Assembly (NCBI GenBank): GCA_942492905.1
Contig: OW818657.1
Coordinates: 4,526,001-4,590,000 of the forward strand
Length of the DNA stretch: 64,000 nt
Direction of reading: 5' to 3'
DNA from: CAIZWU01 sp942492905
Lineage (GTDB): Bacteria > Verrucomicrobiota > Verrucomicrobiia > Verrucomicrobiales > V1-33
The notes beneath the pieces were generated by a model. It was given only the letters and a program-made list of their open reading frames with translations, had not been told where the DNA came from and did not search any database. Both the position numbers and the translations under genes were made by a program. Shown here in pieces: positions 1-8,313 of this stretch (the stretch's first letter is position 1; each line of letters begins with the position of its first letter).

Positions 1-2
1 CC

Positions 3-1226
3 CCGGACACCTTGACAAAACCCGCCACCGCGGTGCTGGCCCAGTATGCCAGCCTTTCCCCTGCGGAAAAACAGGCCGCCGTCGCCACCCTCTCCGCCCG
101 CGCCGACTGGGCCGGGGTGCTGCTGGATGCCATCGCCGCCAAGCAGATCCCCCGCGCGGAACTGACCTCCTTCGCGGCGCGGCAAATCGCGAATTTCGGA
201 GACCCGGCCCTCACCGAAAAACTGACCAAAACCTGGGGCTCCATCGCCGCTCCTGCAGGCGACAGCGCGGCCGAGATTGCCAAATTCAAAACCGTCCTGA
301 CGCCCGCCTTCCTGCGCACCGCCAACCTGCCGAATGGCCGCAGCCTCTACAACGTGACCTGCGGCACCTGCCACACCTTGTTTGGTCAGGGCCAGCAACT
401 CGGTCCCGACCTCACCGGCTCCAACCGCGCGGATCTGGACTACGTCCTGGAAAACATCGTCAATCCCAACGGCCTCATCGGCAAGGACTATGAACTCCAT
501 CTGATCACCCTCAAGGACGGCCGCAGCGTGGCCGGCATGGTGCGCCAGGAAACCGAGAGCGCCCTCACCGTGCAAAGCCTGACCGGCAGCGACACCGTCG
601 CCAAAAAGGATATCACCAAACACGAGACGCCCGGTTTTTCCATGATGCCGCCCGGCCAGCTCACCGCCTTCACCCCCGAGCAGCAGCGCGACCTCGTCGC
701 CTACCTTGCCTCTCCCTCCCAGGTCCCCCTGCCCGGCGAACCCGGCGCGGAGAAGTTTGCCGTGGCCAACCGCATCCCCGGCGCGCTGGAAGGCGAAGGC
801 CTGCTGGCCACCGCCACCGGCAGAGGAAAAGCCGGCGCCCAGCCGATGGAAAACTTCGTGCGCGGCAACTGGAACTGGAGCGGCGGCGCCCAGCTCTGGT
901 GGACCGGCGGCAAACCCGGCGACCGCCTCGACCTCACCCTGCCCGTCCCCGCGCCCGGCACCTATGAAGTCCAGATCGTCCTTACCAAAGCCCCGGACTA
1001 CGCCATGCTGAAGTTCCTCCTCGACGGCAAGCCCCTCGACCCGGTCTTCGATGGCTTCAGCCCCCCCGGCGCCGGCGTCATCCACAGCCCCGTCCTGACC
1101 CTGGCCAAAACCGACCTCCCCGCCGGCGACCACCGCCTCACCCTCGAAATCACCGGCGCCAACCCCGAAGCCACCAAGGCCTATATGGCAGGGATCGATT
1201 ACGTCTATCTGAAGCGGCTGCCTTGA
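3..1226 (+). CDS. PVC heme-binding (c-type cytochrome) protein, C-terminal part
   Basis: The reading frame is open to the left edge, so the true start lies outside the window; the TTG at 12 is only an internal Leu codon. After an Ala-rich helical stretch there is a cytochrome c motif (CGTCH at about residue 120) followed by an LGPDLTG loop and a MMPPG segment, which probably holds the distal Met ligand. The last 130 residues form a beta-rich jelly-roll-like domain (WNWSGGAQLWW, later a PAGDHRLTLEI strand) resembling a carbohydrate-binding module. This order matches the C-terminus of the large exported heme-binding or membrane-bound dehydrogenase-type proteins expanded in Planctomycetes and Verrucomicrobia, thought to act in the periplasm on sugars or polysaccharide fragments. 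Substrate unknown. No terminator is visible after the TGA. Confidence 0.8.
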   Translation, partial: PDTLTKPATAVLAQYASLSPAEKQAAVATLSARADWAGVLLDAIAAKQIPRAELTSFAARQIANFGDPALTEKLTKTWGSIAAPAGDSAAEIAKFKTVLTPAFLRTANLPNGRSLYNVTCGTCHTLFGQGQQLGPDLTGSNRADLDYVLENIVNPNGLIGKDYELHLITLKDGRSVAGMVRQETESALTVQSLTGSDTVAKKDITKHETPGFSMMPPGQLTAFTPEQQRDLVAYLASPSQVPLPGEPGAEKFAVANRIPGALEGEGLLATATGRGKAGAQPMENFVRGNWNWSGGAQLWWTGGKPGDRLDLTLPVPAPGTYEVQIVLTKAPDYAMLKFLLDGKPLDPVFDGFSPPGAGVIHSPVLTLAKTDLPAGDHRLTLEITGANPEATKAYMAGIDYVYLKRLP

Positions 1227-1755
1227 GGGCACAGGGAAGAACCGCCGATGGGCTCGGTTGGCTTTGGAAAAGGTTCCAGCTTGATGGATCCGAGTAAATC
1301 CGCGTCACCGGCGATCTTACTCCATCGGTTTCATGAAAATTTGTATTTCCTTCCCATTCGCGGCGGGATTTGCTATGACGCACCGAATGTATAGTCCGAC
1401 ATAAATGGGGTCACGGAAGGTCTGACTAAATTGAAGCAGCGGGTGATTGTCTGGTCCCCCGGCAAGGACGGGAAGGAAGAAACGTGGACGGATAACCCGA
1501 AGAGTTGGGATTGAACCTCAGGTGAAGATTCCCGGAGGATCTACCGCCCCAGGAAGTCCACGATGATTCACTCCAATCCCGGATGCTTCGGAAACGGACT
1601 CCCCTGATGCCATGACCCAGCCCGATCCGGTGCAAACAGCCGGCCTGCAAGGAATGGTGCATGATCTGTCACCGGGGGGATCGGGTTAATGGCCGGGAAC
1701 GCAAAAAAAGTTTTCGCGTCTGGACGTCCGCCCGCCGGTCGCTAGTCTGGCAGCC
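1227..1755. other. 529-bp intergenic region without a supported gene
   Basis: No protein family is recognisable in any frame. Short open frames on the minus strand (about 77 codons each) have no homology signal that I recognise and no start context. No RNA gene or strong hairpin was found. The last 40 bases may hold a promoter for the next gene: TGGACG at 1721-1726 and TAGTCT at 1743-1748, 16 bp apart, with the ATG 8 bp further on. This is weak evidence because the spacing to the start codon is very short. Confidence 0.5.
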
Positions 1756-2763
1756 ATGAACCAGACAATGCGCGCCATGGTGGCCACCGGATTCGGTGGG
1801 CCGGAAGTCTTTGAGTTGAAACAGATCCCCCGTCCCATGCCTGGCCCCGGTCAGGTGCTGATCCGGGTGCGCGCCTCCAGTGTAAATCCGATTGATACGA
1901 AGATCCGCCGGGGAGCGCTGGCGGCGCTGGCGCCCGATCCCATGGTGCTGGGCTGTGATGCGGCGGGGGAAGTGGTGACTTCGGGTCCCGGCAGCCCCTG
2001 GCGGCCCGGCGACCGGATCATGGCCTGCGGGGGCGGGGTGACTGGGTATCCCGGAGCTTTGGCCGAATACCAAGTCATTGATGCCACCCTCTGCGCGCCC
2101 TGCCCGGCTGGATTGAGCTGGGAAACCTGCGCCGCCCTTCCCCTCGTGGGCCTGACCGCAGACGAAGGCCTGACGCGCGCCAACGTGCATGCCGGGCAAC
2201 GTGTCCTGGTTCATGCGGGCACCGGGGGCGTGGGCCAGATGGCGATCCAGCTGGCCAAACAGCGCGGAGCCAAGGTGTGGGCCACCGTTTCCACTCCGGA
2301 GAAGGCCGCGATCGCCCGTGAACTGGGGGCGGATGGCGTGATTTTTTACCGGGAGCAAGCGGTCGCGGATTATGTCAGGGAAATCACCGGCGGCGCCGGG
2401 TTTGAGGTGGTTTTCGACACCGTGGGCGGGGACAATGTCGCGAAGTGTTTTGAGGCGGTCGGGGTGAGCGGGACCGTGGTCAGCATCTCCACGCGTACCA
2501 CCACCGACTTGTCACCTCTCCATGCCAAGGGCGTCTCGCTGCATGTGGTCTTCATGATCATCCCGCTGCTGTATAACCAACCCGGCCCCCGGATTGCCCA
2601 GGGCCGGACCCTGGCGCGGATCAGCCAGTTGGCCGCTTCCGGACAGATCAAACCCCTGCTGGATCCCCACGTCTTTCCATTTGAACAGGCGGGCGCGGCA
2701 CACGCCCTGCTGGATAGCGGCAGCGCCATCGGCAAAGTCACCCTCACCGGATTCCCAGACTGA
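1756..2763 (+). CDS. Zinc-independent quinone oxidoreductase / MDR-family alcohol dehydrogenase
   Basis: A 335-residue medium-chain dehydrogenase/reductase of full family length. The N-terminal GroES-like domain (about 1-130) carries the SSVNPIDTKIRRG segment typical of the quinone oxidoreductase branch. The Rossmann domain has the nucleotide-binding motif GTGGVGQ at about 155-161, followed by the AIARELGAD segment. The cysteine cluster that binds structural zinc in alcohol dehydrogenases is absent. The expected reaction is NADPH-dependent reduction of quinones or enones in the cytoplasm. It is followed after 26 bp by a nucleoside transporter on the same strand, but the two functions do not obviously connect. 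The family is clear; the substrate is not. Confidence 0.88.
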   Translation: MNQTMRAMVATGFGGPEVFELKQIPRPMPGPGQVLIRVRASSVNPIDTKIRRGALAALAPDPMVLGCDAAGEVVTSGPGSPWRPGDRIMACGGGVTGYPGALAEYQVIDATLCAPCPAGLSWETCAALPLVGLTADEGLTRANVHAGQRVLVHAGTGGVGQMAIQLAKQRGAKVWATVSTPEKAAIARELGADGVIFYREQAVADYVREITGGAGFEVVFDTVGGDNVAKCFEAVGVSGTVVSISTRTTTDLSPLHAKGVSLHVVFMIIPLLYNQPGPRIAQGRTLARISQLAASGQIKPLLDPHVFPFEQAGAAHALLDSGSAIGKVTLTGFPD

Positions 2764-2789
2764 CCCCGGGCCCCGACCCCACCGCCCTC

Positions 2790-4124
2790 ATGACTGTCCT
2801 GATCCTCCGCGCCCTGCTGGGTGTTGTCTGCCTGCTCGGCCTGCTCTGGCTCTGCTCCCTCAACCGCAAGGCCATCAACTGGCGCCTGATCGGCGGTGGT
2901 TTGCTGCTGCAGGTGATGCTGGCCACGGCCTTTTTTGGAGCGCCCGGCCTGACCAAAACCATCCTGGAACCGGTGGCCTCCTTTTTCGTCAGGATCACCG
3001 ATTTCTCCATGGACGGGGCCCAGCTGGTCTTTGGGAAGCTGGTGGACATTCCCACGATGGAAAAAGCCCTCGGCCCAGAAAGCGGCTTTATCTTTGCCTT
3101 CCGGGTCCTGCCCACCATCATCTTTTTTTCCGCGCTGACCTCGGCGCTGTATTACCTGGGGATTCTGCAACGGATCGTCTACGTCTTTGCCTGGGTAATG
3201 AAACGCATGATGCGGCTCTCCGGCGCGGAAAGCCTCGCGGTCGCGGGGGAAGTATTCCTCGGCCAGACCGAGTCCGCCCTGCTGGTAAAACCCTATCTGC
3301 CGAAGATGACGCGTTCAGAAATTGCGGCCATGATGGTCGGCGGCATGGGCACCATCGCGGGAGGGGTGATGGCGGCTTACATTGCCAAATTGGGCGGCGC
3401 CAGCGACGCTGAACGCATCAAGTTCGGCACCTGGCTGCTCTGTGCCTCGCTGATGAATGCCCCGGCCTGTATCGTGGCGGCCAAGATGCTGGTGCCCGAG
3501 ACCGAACCGATCAATGAAGATCTCACGGTGCCCAAGGAAAAAACCGGGGCAAACTTCTTCGACGCCCTCGCCGCCGGCACCACCGAAGGCCTGCACCTTG
3601 CCCTGAATGTGGGCGCCATGCTGGTGTCGTTTGTGGCCTTCGCCGCCCTTGTGAACTGGATTCTCGGAGGCATCGGCAGTGTCATCCCGGTGGGTGGCGG
3701 GCAGTCGCTGAATCAATGGATCGCGGCCGTGAGTGGCCAGGTCTTTGGTGGGCTTTCCCTGCAATCCATCTTCGGCACGGCCATGACTCCCATCGCGTGG
3801 CTGATGGGGGTGGATTCCGCGGACCTGCTGCGCGCCGGGCAACTGTTGGGCACCAAGCTCGCCCTCAACGAATATGTGGCCTACGACCAGCTCGGCAGCT
3901 TCAAACAAGCCGCCCTGATGTCGCCGCGGGCGGTGTTCCTCTGCACCTTTGCGTTATGCGGTTTTGCCAACCTCGGCTCCATCGGCATCCAGTTGGGCGG
4001 CATGGCCGTGCTGGCACCGGCGAAACGCCCCGTCCTTGCGGGTCTCGGCATCCGCGCCCTCATCGGCGGCACCATCGCCAGCATCCTCACCGCCACCATT
4101 GCAGGAGTTTTCTTCCAGGGCTAG
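2790..4124 (+). CDS. Concentrative nucleoside transporter (NupC/CNT family)
   Basis: A 444-residue multi-spanning inner-membrane protein that matches the CNT family in length and motifs. GQTES at about 158-162 follows a FAFRVLP segment, and the later MTPIAWLMG and GTKLALNEYVAY stretches match the second half of the transport core, where CNT proteins bind nucleoside and coupling ion. The predicted role is Na+- or H+-driven uptake of nucleosides for salvage. The start ATG at 2790 leads straight into a hydrophobic helix. It lies 26 bp after the oxidoreductase gene and 21 bp before a broken secreted hydrolase, all on the plus strand, so the three may share a transcript. Nucleoside specificity cannot be read from the sequence. 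Confidence 0.9.
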   Translation: MTVLILRALLGVVCLLGLLWLCSLNRKAINWRLIGGGLLLQVMLATAFFGAPGLTKTILEPVASFFVRITDFSMDGAQLVFGKLVDIPTMEKALGPESGFIFAFRVLPTIIFFSALTSALYYLGILQRIVYVFAWVMKRMMRLSGAESLAVAGEVFLGQTESALLVKPYLPKMTRSEIAAMMVGGMGTIAGGVMAAYIAKLGGASDAERIKFGTWLLCASLMNAPACIVAAKMLVPETEPINEDLTVPKEKTGANFFDALAAGTTEGLHLALNVGAMLVSFVAFAALVNWILGGIGSVIPVGGGQSLNQWIAAVSGQVFGGLSLQSIFGTAMTPIAWLMGVDSADLLRAGQLLGTKLALNEYVAYDQLGSFKQAALMSPRAVFLCTFALCGFANLGSIGIQLGGMAVLAPAKRPVLAGLGIRALIGGTIASILTATIAGVFFQG

Positions 4125-4145
4125 GAGTGGCTTCTTCACGTCTGT

Positions 4146-5092
4146 ATGAAACGCTCCCTTGTTCTGATTTGCCTCGCCATGATCATCGGCCTGGGCGTCC
4201 ACGCCCCGGCTGCCGACCAGCCCTACCGCACCTGGACCTCTTCCGACGGCCGCACCCTGGAGGCCCGCTATATCAAGTCCACGGAAACCACCGTCACCGT
4301 GCGCACCCGGGAAGGCCGACAGCTCGACCTGCCCTTCGCCAAACTGAGCGAAGCTGACGTCACCCAGGCCAAAGACACCGCCGCCGCGCTCGTCACCGAA
4401 ACCCAGCGGCAAAAAGGTCTGAAGGATGGCCCCTACGCTGCCTCCCTCACCGGAGAGTGGCAGAAAATGAAAAGCGCCGATGGAATCGACTATCACTTCT
4501 ACGCCGCGAAACGCCTCAAGCCCGGCCAGCTATATCCCCTCTGCATTTACCTCCACGGCTCCAGCAACATTGGCTCCAAACTGACCAAACGCGAACCCGG
4601 AGCCGATGCCTTTGCCGGGAGGAATTCTACAAGGACCGCCCCTGTTTCATCATCGCGCCCGAAGCCCCGGAAGGCACCAGTTCCTTCAAACAGATCGTCC
4701 CGCAGATGACGGCCCTCGTCCGCCATCTGGGCGACCATCTGCCGATCGACCGCGACCGGATCTACGTCACCGGATACTCAATGGGCGGCTACGGGAGCTT
4801 TGATTGGATCGCGGCCGAGCCCACCCTCTTCGCCGCCGCCGCGCCCATTGCCGGATTCCCCGGAACCGACATGGCGAAACGTCTGCCGAAATCGACCGCG
4901 CTTTGGCTATTCTGGGGCGAACTCGATCAGGCCGACCGCGCCAAAGCCCTCCGCGACGCCATCAAGGCCACCGGCATTTCTTGTCAGGAAACCGAATACA
5001 AAGGAGCCGACCACGTCAGCTACCACTACAAGGTCGCCACCGACCCGGCGGTCCATGAGTGGCTCTTCGCCCAAAAACGTGCCCTGCCGTGA
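4146..5092 (+). pseudogene. Secreted SHD1 plus alpha/beta hydrolase, broken by a one-base frameshift
   Basis: The first part (4146 to about 4620) encodes a signal peptide (cleavage near Ala22), an SHD1-like domain (RTWTSSDGRTLEARY onward, about residues 28-80) and the start of a hydrolase with an oxyanion-type LHGSSN motif. The rest of the hydrolase continues in the -1 frame: EEFYKDRPCFII, the nucleophile elbow GYSMGG, an acidic WGELDQAD loop and a terminal GADHVSYHY with the likely catalytic His. Restoring one G in the GGG run at 4617-4619 joins the halves exactly as AGEEFYKD. SHD1 domains fused to exported enzymes are common in PVC bacteria. The break may be a real deletion, a sequencing error or, less likely, programmed -1 frameshifting. 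The downstream frame keeps all catalytic residues, so the lesion is recent or artefactual. Confidence 0.8.
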
Positions 5093-5163
5093 AGCCGGCA
5101 CCCTGACAATACCTGCCGCAACATTTGCACCTGAAGCAGCCCGGGAGCGAGGGCCACGCCCTG

Positions 5164-6039
5164 TCAGGAGATCCCGGCAGTGGCGTCCCAATCGCAAGCC
5201 GCCTGGATGAGCCGGGCGTGGGCGCGGGTGCGGATCGCAAGGGAAAACTCCGAAGGCGTCTCAAAAGTCAGGGTGCAGGAGGTGCCCGACTGGTAAAGAA
5301 TAACAGCTTCCGGGAGGTTCTCCACCATGGGCAGACGGCGACGGCGGATGATGCCTGACCGGGCGGGCCGGCCTTCAATTTTCCGGCGGGAGTCGCGGGG
5401 GAGCATGGAGTCCGTGGTCCTGAGGCAGGATTCAGCCAGGCGGAGCGTGGCATCACGGTTCAACTCATAGGCATAGAGCCCCTGGGCGTCGTAATCCTCG
5501 TGCAGGCAGACCGCGAGGCGGGGGGAGAAGCCTGACATGGCCTTGCGCCATCCGGTGATGTGAGGATGGCTGGGGTGATCGAAGAACCGGTTGAGATCCG
5601 TGCCCTCGCTGTCCAGGCGGATATTGAGGGACAGGCCGGCAGGATTGAAGAGGGGCACCAGGATGACATCGGCCCGCCGCAGGTAGGCGATGGAGCGCTC
5701 GGCCCACTCCAGCAGGCCCAGCACCGCGCCCGGTTCATCCCCGTGCACCCCGGCGCTGAAATAGAGAGGCCGTGTGCCAGCATGCCGGCTGGTGAGGAAA
5801 TAGACGGGAAACCCGCGCACTTCATGGATCACATGGAGCCGGAGCCGGGCGGCCTTGACCACGGCCCGCCAGCGCTGGAGGAGATACGGCACATCATGGG
5901 CCCGGTGGCGGGATTGCCAATTACCATCCAGCTCCGGCAACCACACGGAGGGGGCCGGAGTTGTTGGCAGTGAATCCCGGGAAGAAGGCGGCATGGCAGT
6001 CAGGCTGGGAGGCAATCCACTTTTGCTTCGTGGGATCAT
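5164..6039 (-). CDS. M14-family metallopeptidase, MpaA-like
   Basis: The protein shows the M14 zinc-peptidase signatures in order: HGDE (zinc ligands His and Glu, about residues 99-102), the NPAG...NIRLDSEGTDLNR loop that binds the substrate carboxylate, an LHEDYD segment giving the third zinc ligand, and a late TFETPSEFS segment holding the probable catalytic Glu. These features resemble murein peptide amidase MpaA and related M14 deacylases. I chose the ATG at 6039 because it overlaps the TGA of the upstream SET gene as ATGA, a classic coupling arrangement; an in-frame ATG at 5994 is an alternative. No signal peptide is obvious, so it is probably cytoplasmic. Two genes upstream lies mpl, which acts on the same murein tripeptide that MpaA cleaves. 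Confidence 0.8.
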   Translation of the reverse strand: MIPRSKSGLPPSLTAMPPSSRDSLPTTPAPSVWLPELDGNWQSRHRAHDVPYLLQRWRAVVKAARLRLHVIHEVRGFPVYFLTSRHAGTRPLYFSAGVHGDEPGAVLGLLEWAERSIAYLRRADVILVPLFNPAGLSLNIRLDSEGTDLNRFFDHPSHPHITGWRKAMSGFSPRLAVCLHEDYDAQGLYAYELNRDATLRLAESCLRTTDSMLPRDSRRKIEGRPARSGIIRRRRLPMVENLPEAVILYQSGTSCTLTFETPSEFSLAIRTRAHARLIQAACDWDATAGIS

Positions 6040-6713
6040 TCCGCAGTGAATTGAGGATGCTGTGCCTGATAGGCCCGGCGCGCAACCTCCATCCCTTTTG
6101 GAAGGGGGCCGGAAATCTCCACTGCGCACGGCAATTCCAAGGCTGAGGCCTCCGTCCAGCCGGGATGCAGATCGTAAAACCGGCGGCGCAGGAAGGGTTG
6201 AAACCACCGTCCATACTTCTGATGCAGCGCCGGAATCTGCCAATCATCGCAGGTGATCCGCTTCCGGCATTGAGCCGCCCCACAACGGCATTGCACCGAG
6301 AACCGGTGTTCATTGCCCGGATTACTGAACAGGACGAAGGCGTAATCGTAGGTGATTTCCTCCCCGGCGGCGATGGCGCGCAGGGCGACAATCTGGAGCT
6401 GATCGAGGAATCCCGAATTCGGCTCGCAGCTATGATTGATGAAAAACTGGGGCATGCGCTCCAACTCCTCCTCATCGCAGGGGCAAAAGGAAAAGTGCTC
6501 GGAAATATCGATGCCGTATTCCTCCCCGAAGCTGCCAATCTGGTTATGCGTCGGGATATCCACCACCGGTCCGCCCATCACCATGATCACCTCTCCGGCC
6601 TTGATGGGGGCCACCGCGATCACGCCACGCTGGCCCGCCAGGATACTGCTGGTCCCGACCCCGATGGCTGGACTCATCCAAGAAAAAGGTTTCCGGTTCA
6701 TGTTCGATCTCAA
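6036..6713 (-). CDS. SET-domain protein (putative protein lysine methyltransferase)
   Basis: A compact bacterial SET protein of about 220 residues. The diagnostic motifs are intact: RGVIAVAPIKAGEVI at the start of the fold, the pseudoknot motif FINHSCEPN (about 91-99), GEEITYDY (about 117-124) and a post-SET cysteine cluster CRCGAAQC (Cys142, 144 and 149) that would bind zinc with a further Cys. It should transfer methyl groups from S-adenosylmethionine to lysine; the target is unknown. The start may be TTG at 6713, with GGAAAG seven bases upstream, or ATG at 6701. The stop codon overlaps the start of the M14 peptidase gene. Bacterial SET proteins are sporadic and known in chlamydiae, so occurrence in a PVC relative is plausible. 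Confidence 0.87.
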   Translation of the reverse strand: MRSNMNRKPFSWMSPAIGVGTSSILAGQRGVIAVAPIKAGEVIMVMGGPVVDIPTHNQIGSFGEEYGIDISEHFSFCPCDEEELERMPQFFINHSCEPNSGFLDQLQIVALRAIAAGEEITYDYAFVLFSNPGNEHRFSVQCRCGAAQCRKRITCDDWQIPALHQKYGRWFQPFLRRRFYDLHPGWTEASALELPCAVEISGPLPKGMEVARRAYQAQHPQFTAE

Positions 6714-6819
6714 TCAATCGCTTTCCTACAGAAACGGGGCCGGTCATGCAACAGTCCGGTGCCTCCACGCCGGGAATTCTCCGCCGCCGGGCGGATTTCA
6801 CCTCCCATGCCGCCGTTTC

Positions 6820-8232
6820 CTACTGCCCCGGGGCAAGGGTCTTCAAGGCTTCGAGGAGTTTGTCATGGATGCCACCGAAGCCGCCATTGCTGAAGACCGC
6901 AATGCTGTCGCCGGGCTTCACCAACGTGATGGCGCGGGCCACGATACGGTCCACATCAGCTTCCAGGAAAACCTCGCGGCCCATGGAGCCGATGGCTTCC
7001 AGGAGATGCGGGACGTCGAGGCGGTCGGCCTCGGGGATCTTGTGGATATCGGCCACCGGAGCCAGAATGATCATTTCACTGGCCCCGAGTGCGAGGGCCA
7101 GTTCGTTCTGGAAAATCTTGCGGCGGGTGGTGTTGGACCGGGGCTCGAAGATCGTCAGGAGGCGGCCGCCCGGCGCGAGGTAGCGGCGTTTGAGCGCCGT
7201 GGTGGTTTCCTTGATGGCGGTGGGATGGTGGCCGAAATCGTCGATGACTTTGACCCCGTTGACTTCGCCCCGGAGATCCTGACGGCGGGCGACCCCTTTG
7301 AAGGCGGCGAGGGCGTCGGCGATCTTGGCCGGAGCCATTCCCGCGAATTCCGCATTGCAGATGGCCATGGCAGCATTCCGCACATTGTAATCCCCGTTCA
7401 TGGGAAGTTTGTAGCGGGTGGCGTTGATGGTGAATTCCGTGCTGTCGTCACCATAAACGATATCGGTGATACGGCGGTCGTTGTCCGGACCAAATCCGAC
7501 CTTCACCACGGGAGCATGGGAATCCTTGACGACCTCAAGGCAATTGGGGTCATCGCCATTGGCGAAAATGATCCCATTGCGGGGCACCAGACGCACCAGC
7601 AGCCGGAAGCTCTTTTTGATGGCTTCGAGATTTTCGAAAATGTCCGCGTGGTCGAATTCAATGTTGTTGATGATGACGGACTCCGGGAGGTAGTGGAGAA
7701 ATTTGGACCGTTTGTCGAAAAAGGCGGTGTCGTATTCGTCCCCTTCGAGGGTGAAGAACTCGCTTTCCGTAAAGCGGGCGCCGCCATCGAAATTGCGGGG
7801 CACCCCGCCGATCAGGTAACTCGGGTCCTTGCCGCCCTTGTGGAGCATCCAGGTGAGGAGGGAGGTGGTGGTGGTCTTTCCGTGGGTGCCGGTGACGACG
7901 AAATTCCGTTTGCCGCGCAGGAAGTATTCCTTGAGGACCTCGGGCATGGAGACATAGCGGAGCTTCCGGTTGAGCACTTCCTCCAACTCCTCATTGCCGC
8001 GGGAAATGGCGTTTCCGACCACGATGACGTCGGCTTTTTCCGGGATATTGGCCGCCCGGTAACCCCGTTCCAGTTTGATGCCCCGGCTTTCCAGGAAGGT
8101 CGAAATGGGTGGATAAACCGCGCTGTCGCTGCCGGAAATTTTGAAGCCGCGTTCCTTCATCGCGGCGGCCACCGCGCCCATGGCGGTGCCGCAGATGCCG
8201 ATAAAGTGGAAGTGTTTGGGTTTGGAGGACAT
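6820..8232 (-). CDS. mpl: UDP-MurNAc:L-Ala-gamma-D-Glu-meso-DAP ligase
   Basis: A 470-residue Mur ligase of the Mpl branch. It opens with the UDP-binding HFIGICGTAMGA motif, has the ATP-binding GTHGKTTT loop at about 115-122, the NIEFDHADIFE central motif and the late IDDFGHHPTA motif that separates Mpl/MurC from other Mur ligases. Mpl joins recycled murein tripeptide to UDP-N-acetylmuramate in the cytoplasm, feeding it back into peptidoglycan synthesis. I chose the ATG at 8232 because the upstream in-frame codons lie before the conserved N-terminus. It sits 81 bp after the sensor kinase gene and 106 bp before the SET gene on the same strand. Presence of mpl implies meso-DAP peptidoglycan and active recycling. 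Confidence 0.93.
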   Translation of the reverse strand: MSSKPKHFHFIGICGTAMGAVAAAMKERGFKISGSDSAVYPPISTFLESRGIKLERGYRAANIPEKADVIVVGNAISRGNEELEEVLNRKLRYVSMPEVLKEYFLRGKRNFVVTGTHGKTTTTSLLTWMLHKGGKDPSYLIGGVPRNFDGGARFTESEFFTLEGDEYDTAFFDKRSKFLHYLPESVIINNIEFDHADIFENLEAIKKSFRLLVRLVPRNGIIFANGDDPNCLEVVKDSHAPVVKVGFGPDNDRRITDIVYGDDSTEFTINATRYKLPMNGDYNVRNAAMAICNAEFAGMAPAKIADALAAFKGVARRQDLRGEVNGVKVIDDFGHHPTAIKETTTALKRRYLAPGGRLLTIFEPRSNTTRRKIFQNELALALGASEMIILAPVADIHKIPEADRLDVPHLLEAIGSMGREVFLEADVDRIVARAITLVKPGDSIAVFSNGGFGGIHDKLLEALKTLAPGQ

Positions 8233-8313
8233 GGGAAAGCCGGACGATAAAAACCCGGCATACCCCTGCCCCGCGGCGTGCGCAACCCGAACCATTTTCC
8301 AGGCCTCAACCCG

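Noticed and set aside
4610..4630. Programmed -1 ribosomal frameshift in the hydrolase gene
   Set aside because: No X-XXY-YYZ slippery heptamer in the zero frame and no obvious downstream structure; a one-base deletion or read error is simpler.
5102..5168. CCTGACA and TGTCAGG as a terminator between convergent genes
   Set aside because: The 7-bp arms are 53 bp apart and no U tract follows on either strand.
6436..8250. Open frame of about 600 codons on the plus strand
   Set aside because: Antisense to mpl and the SET gene, both with intact catalytic motifs.
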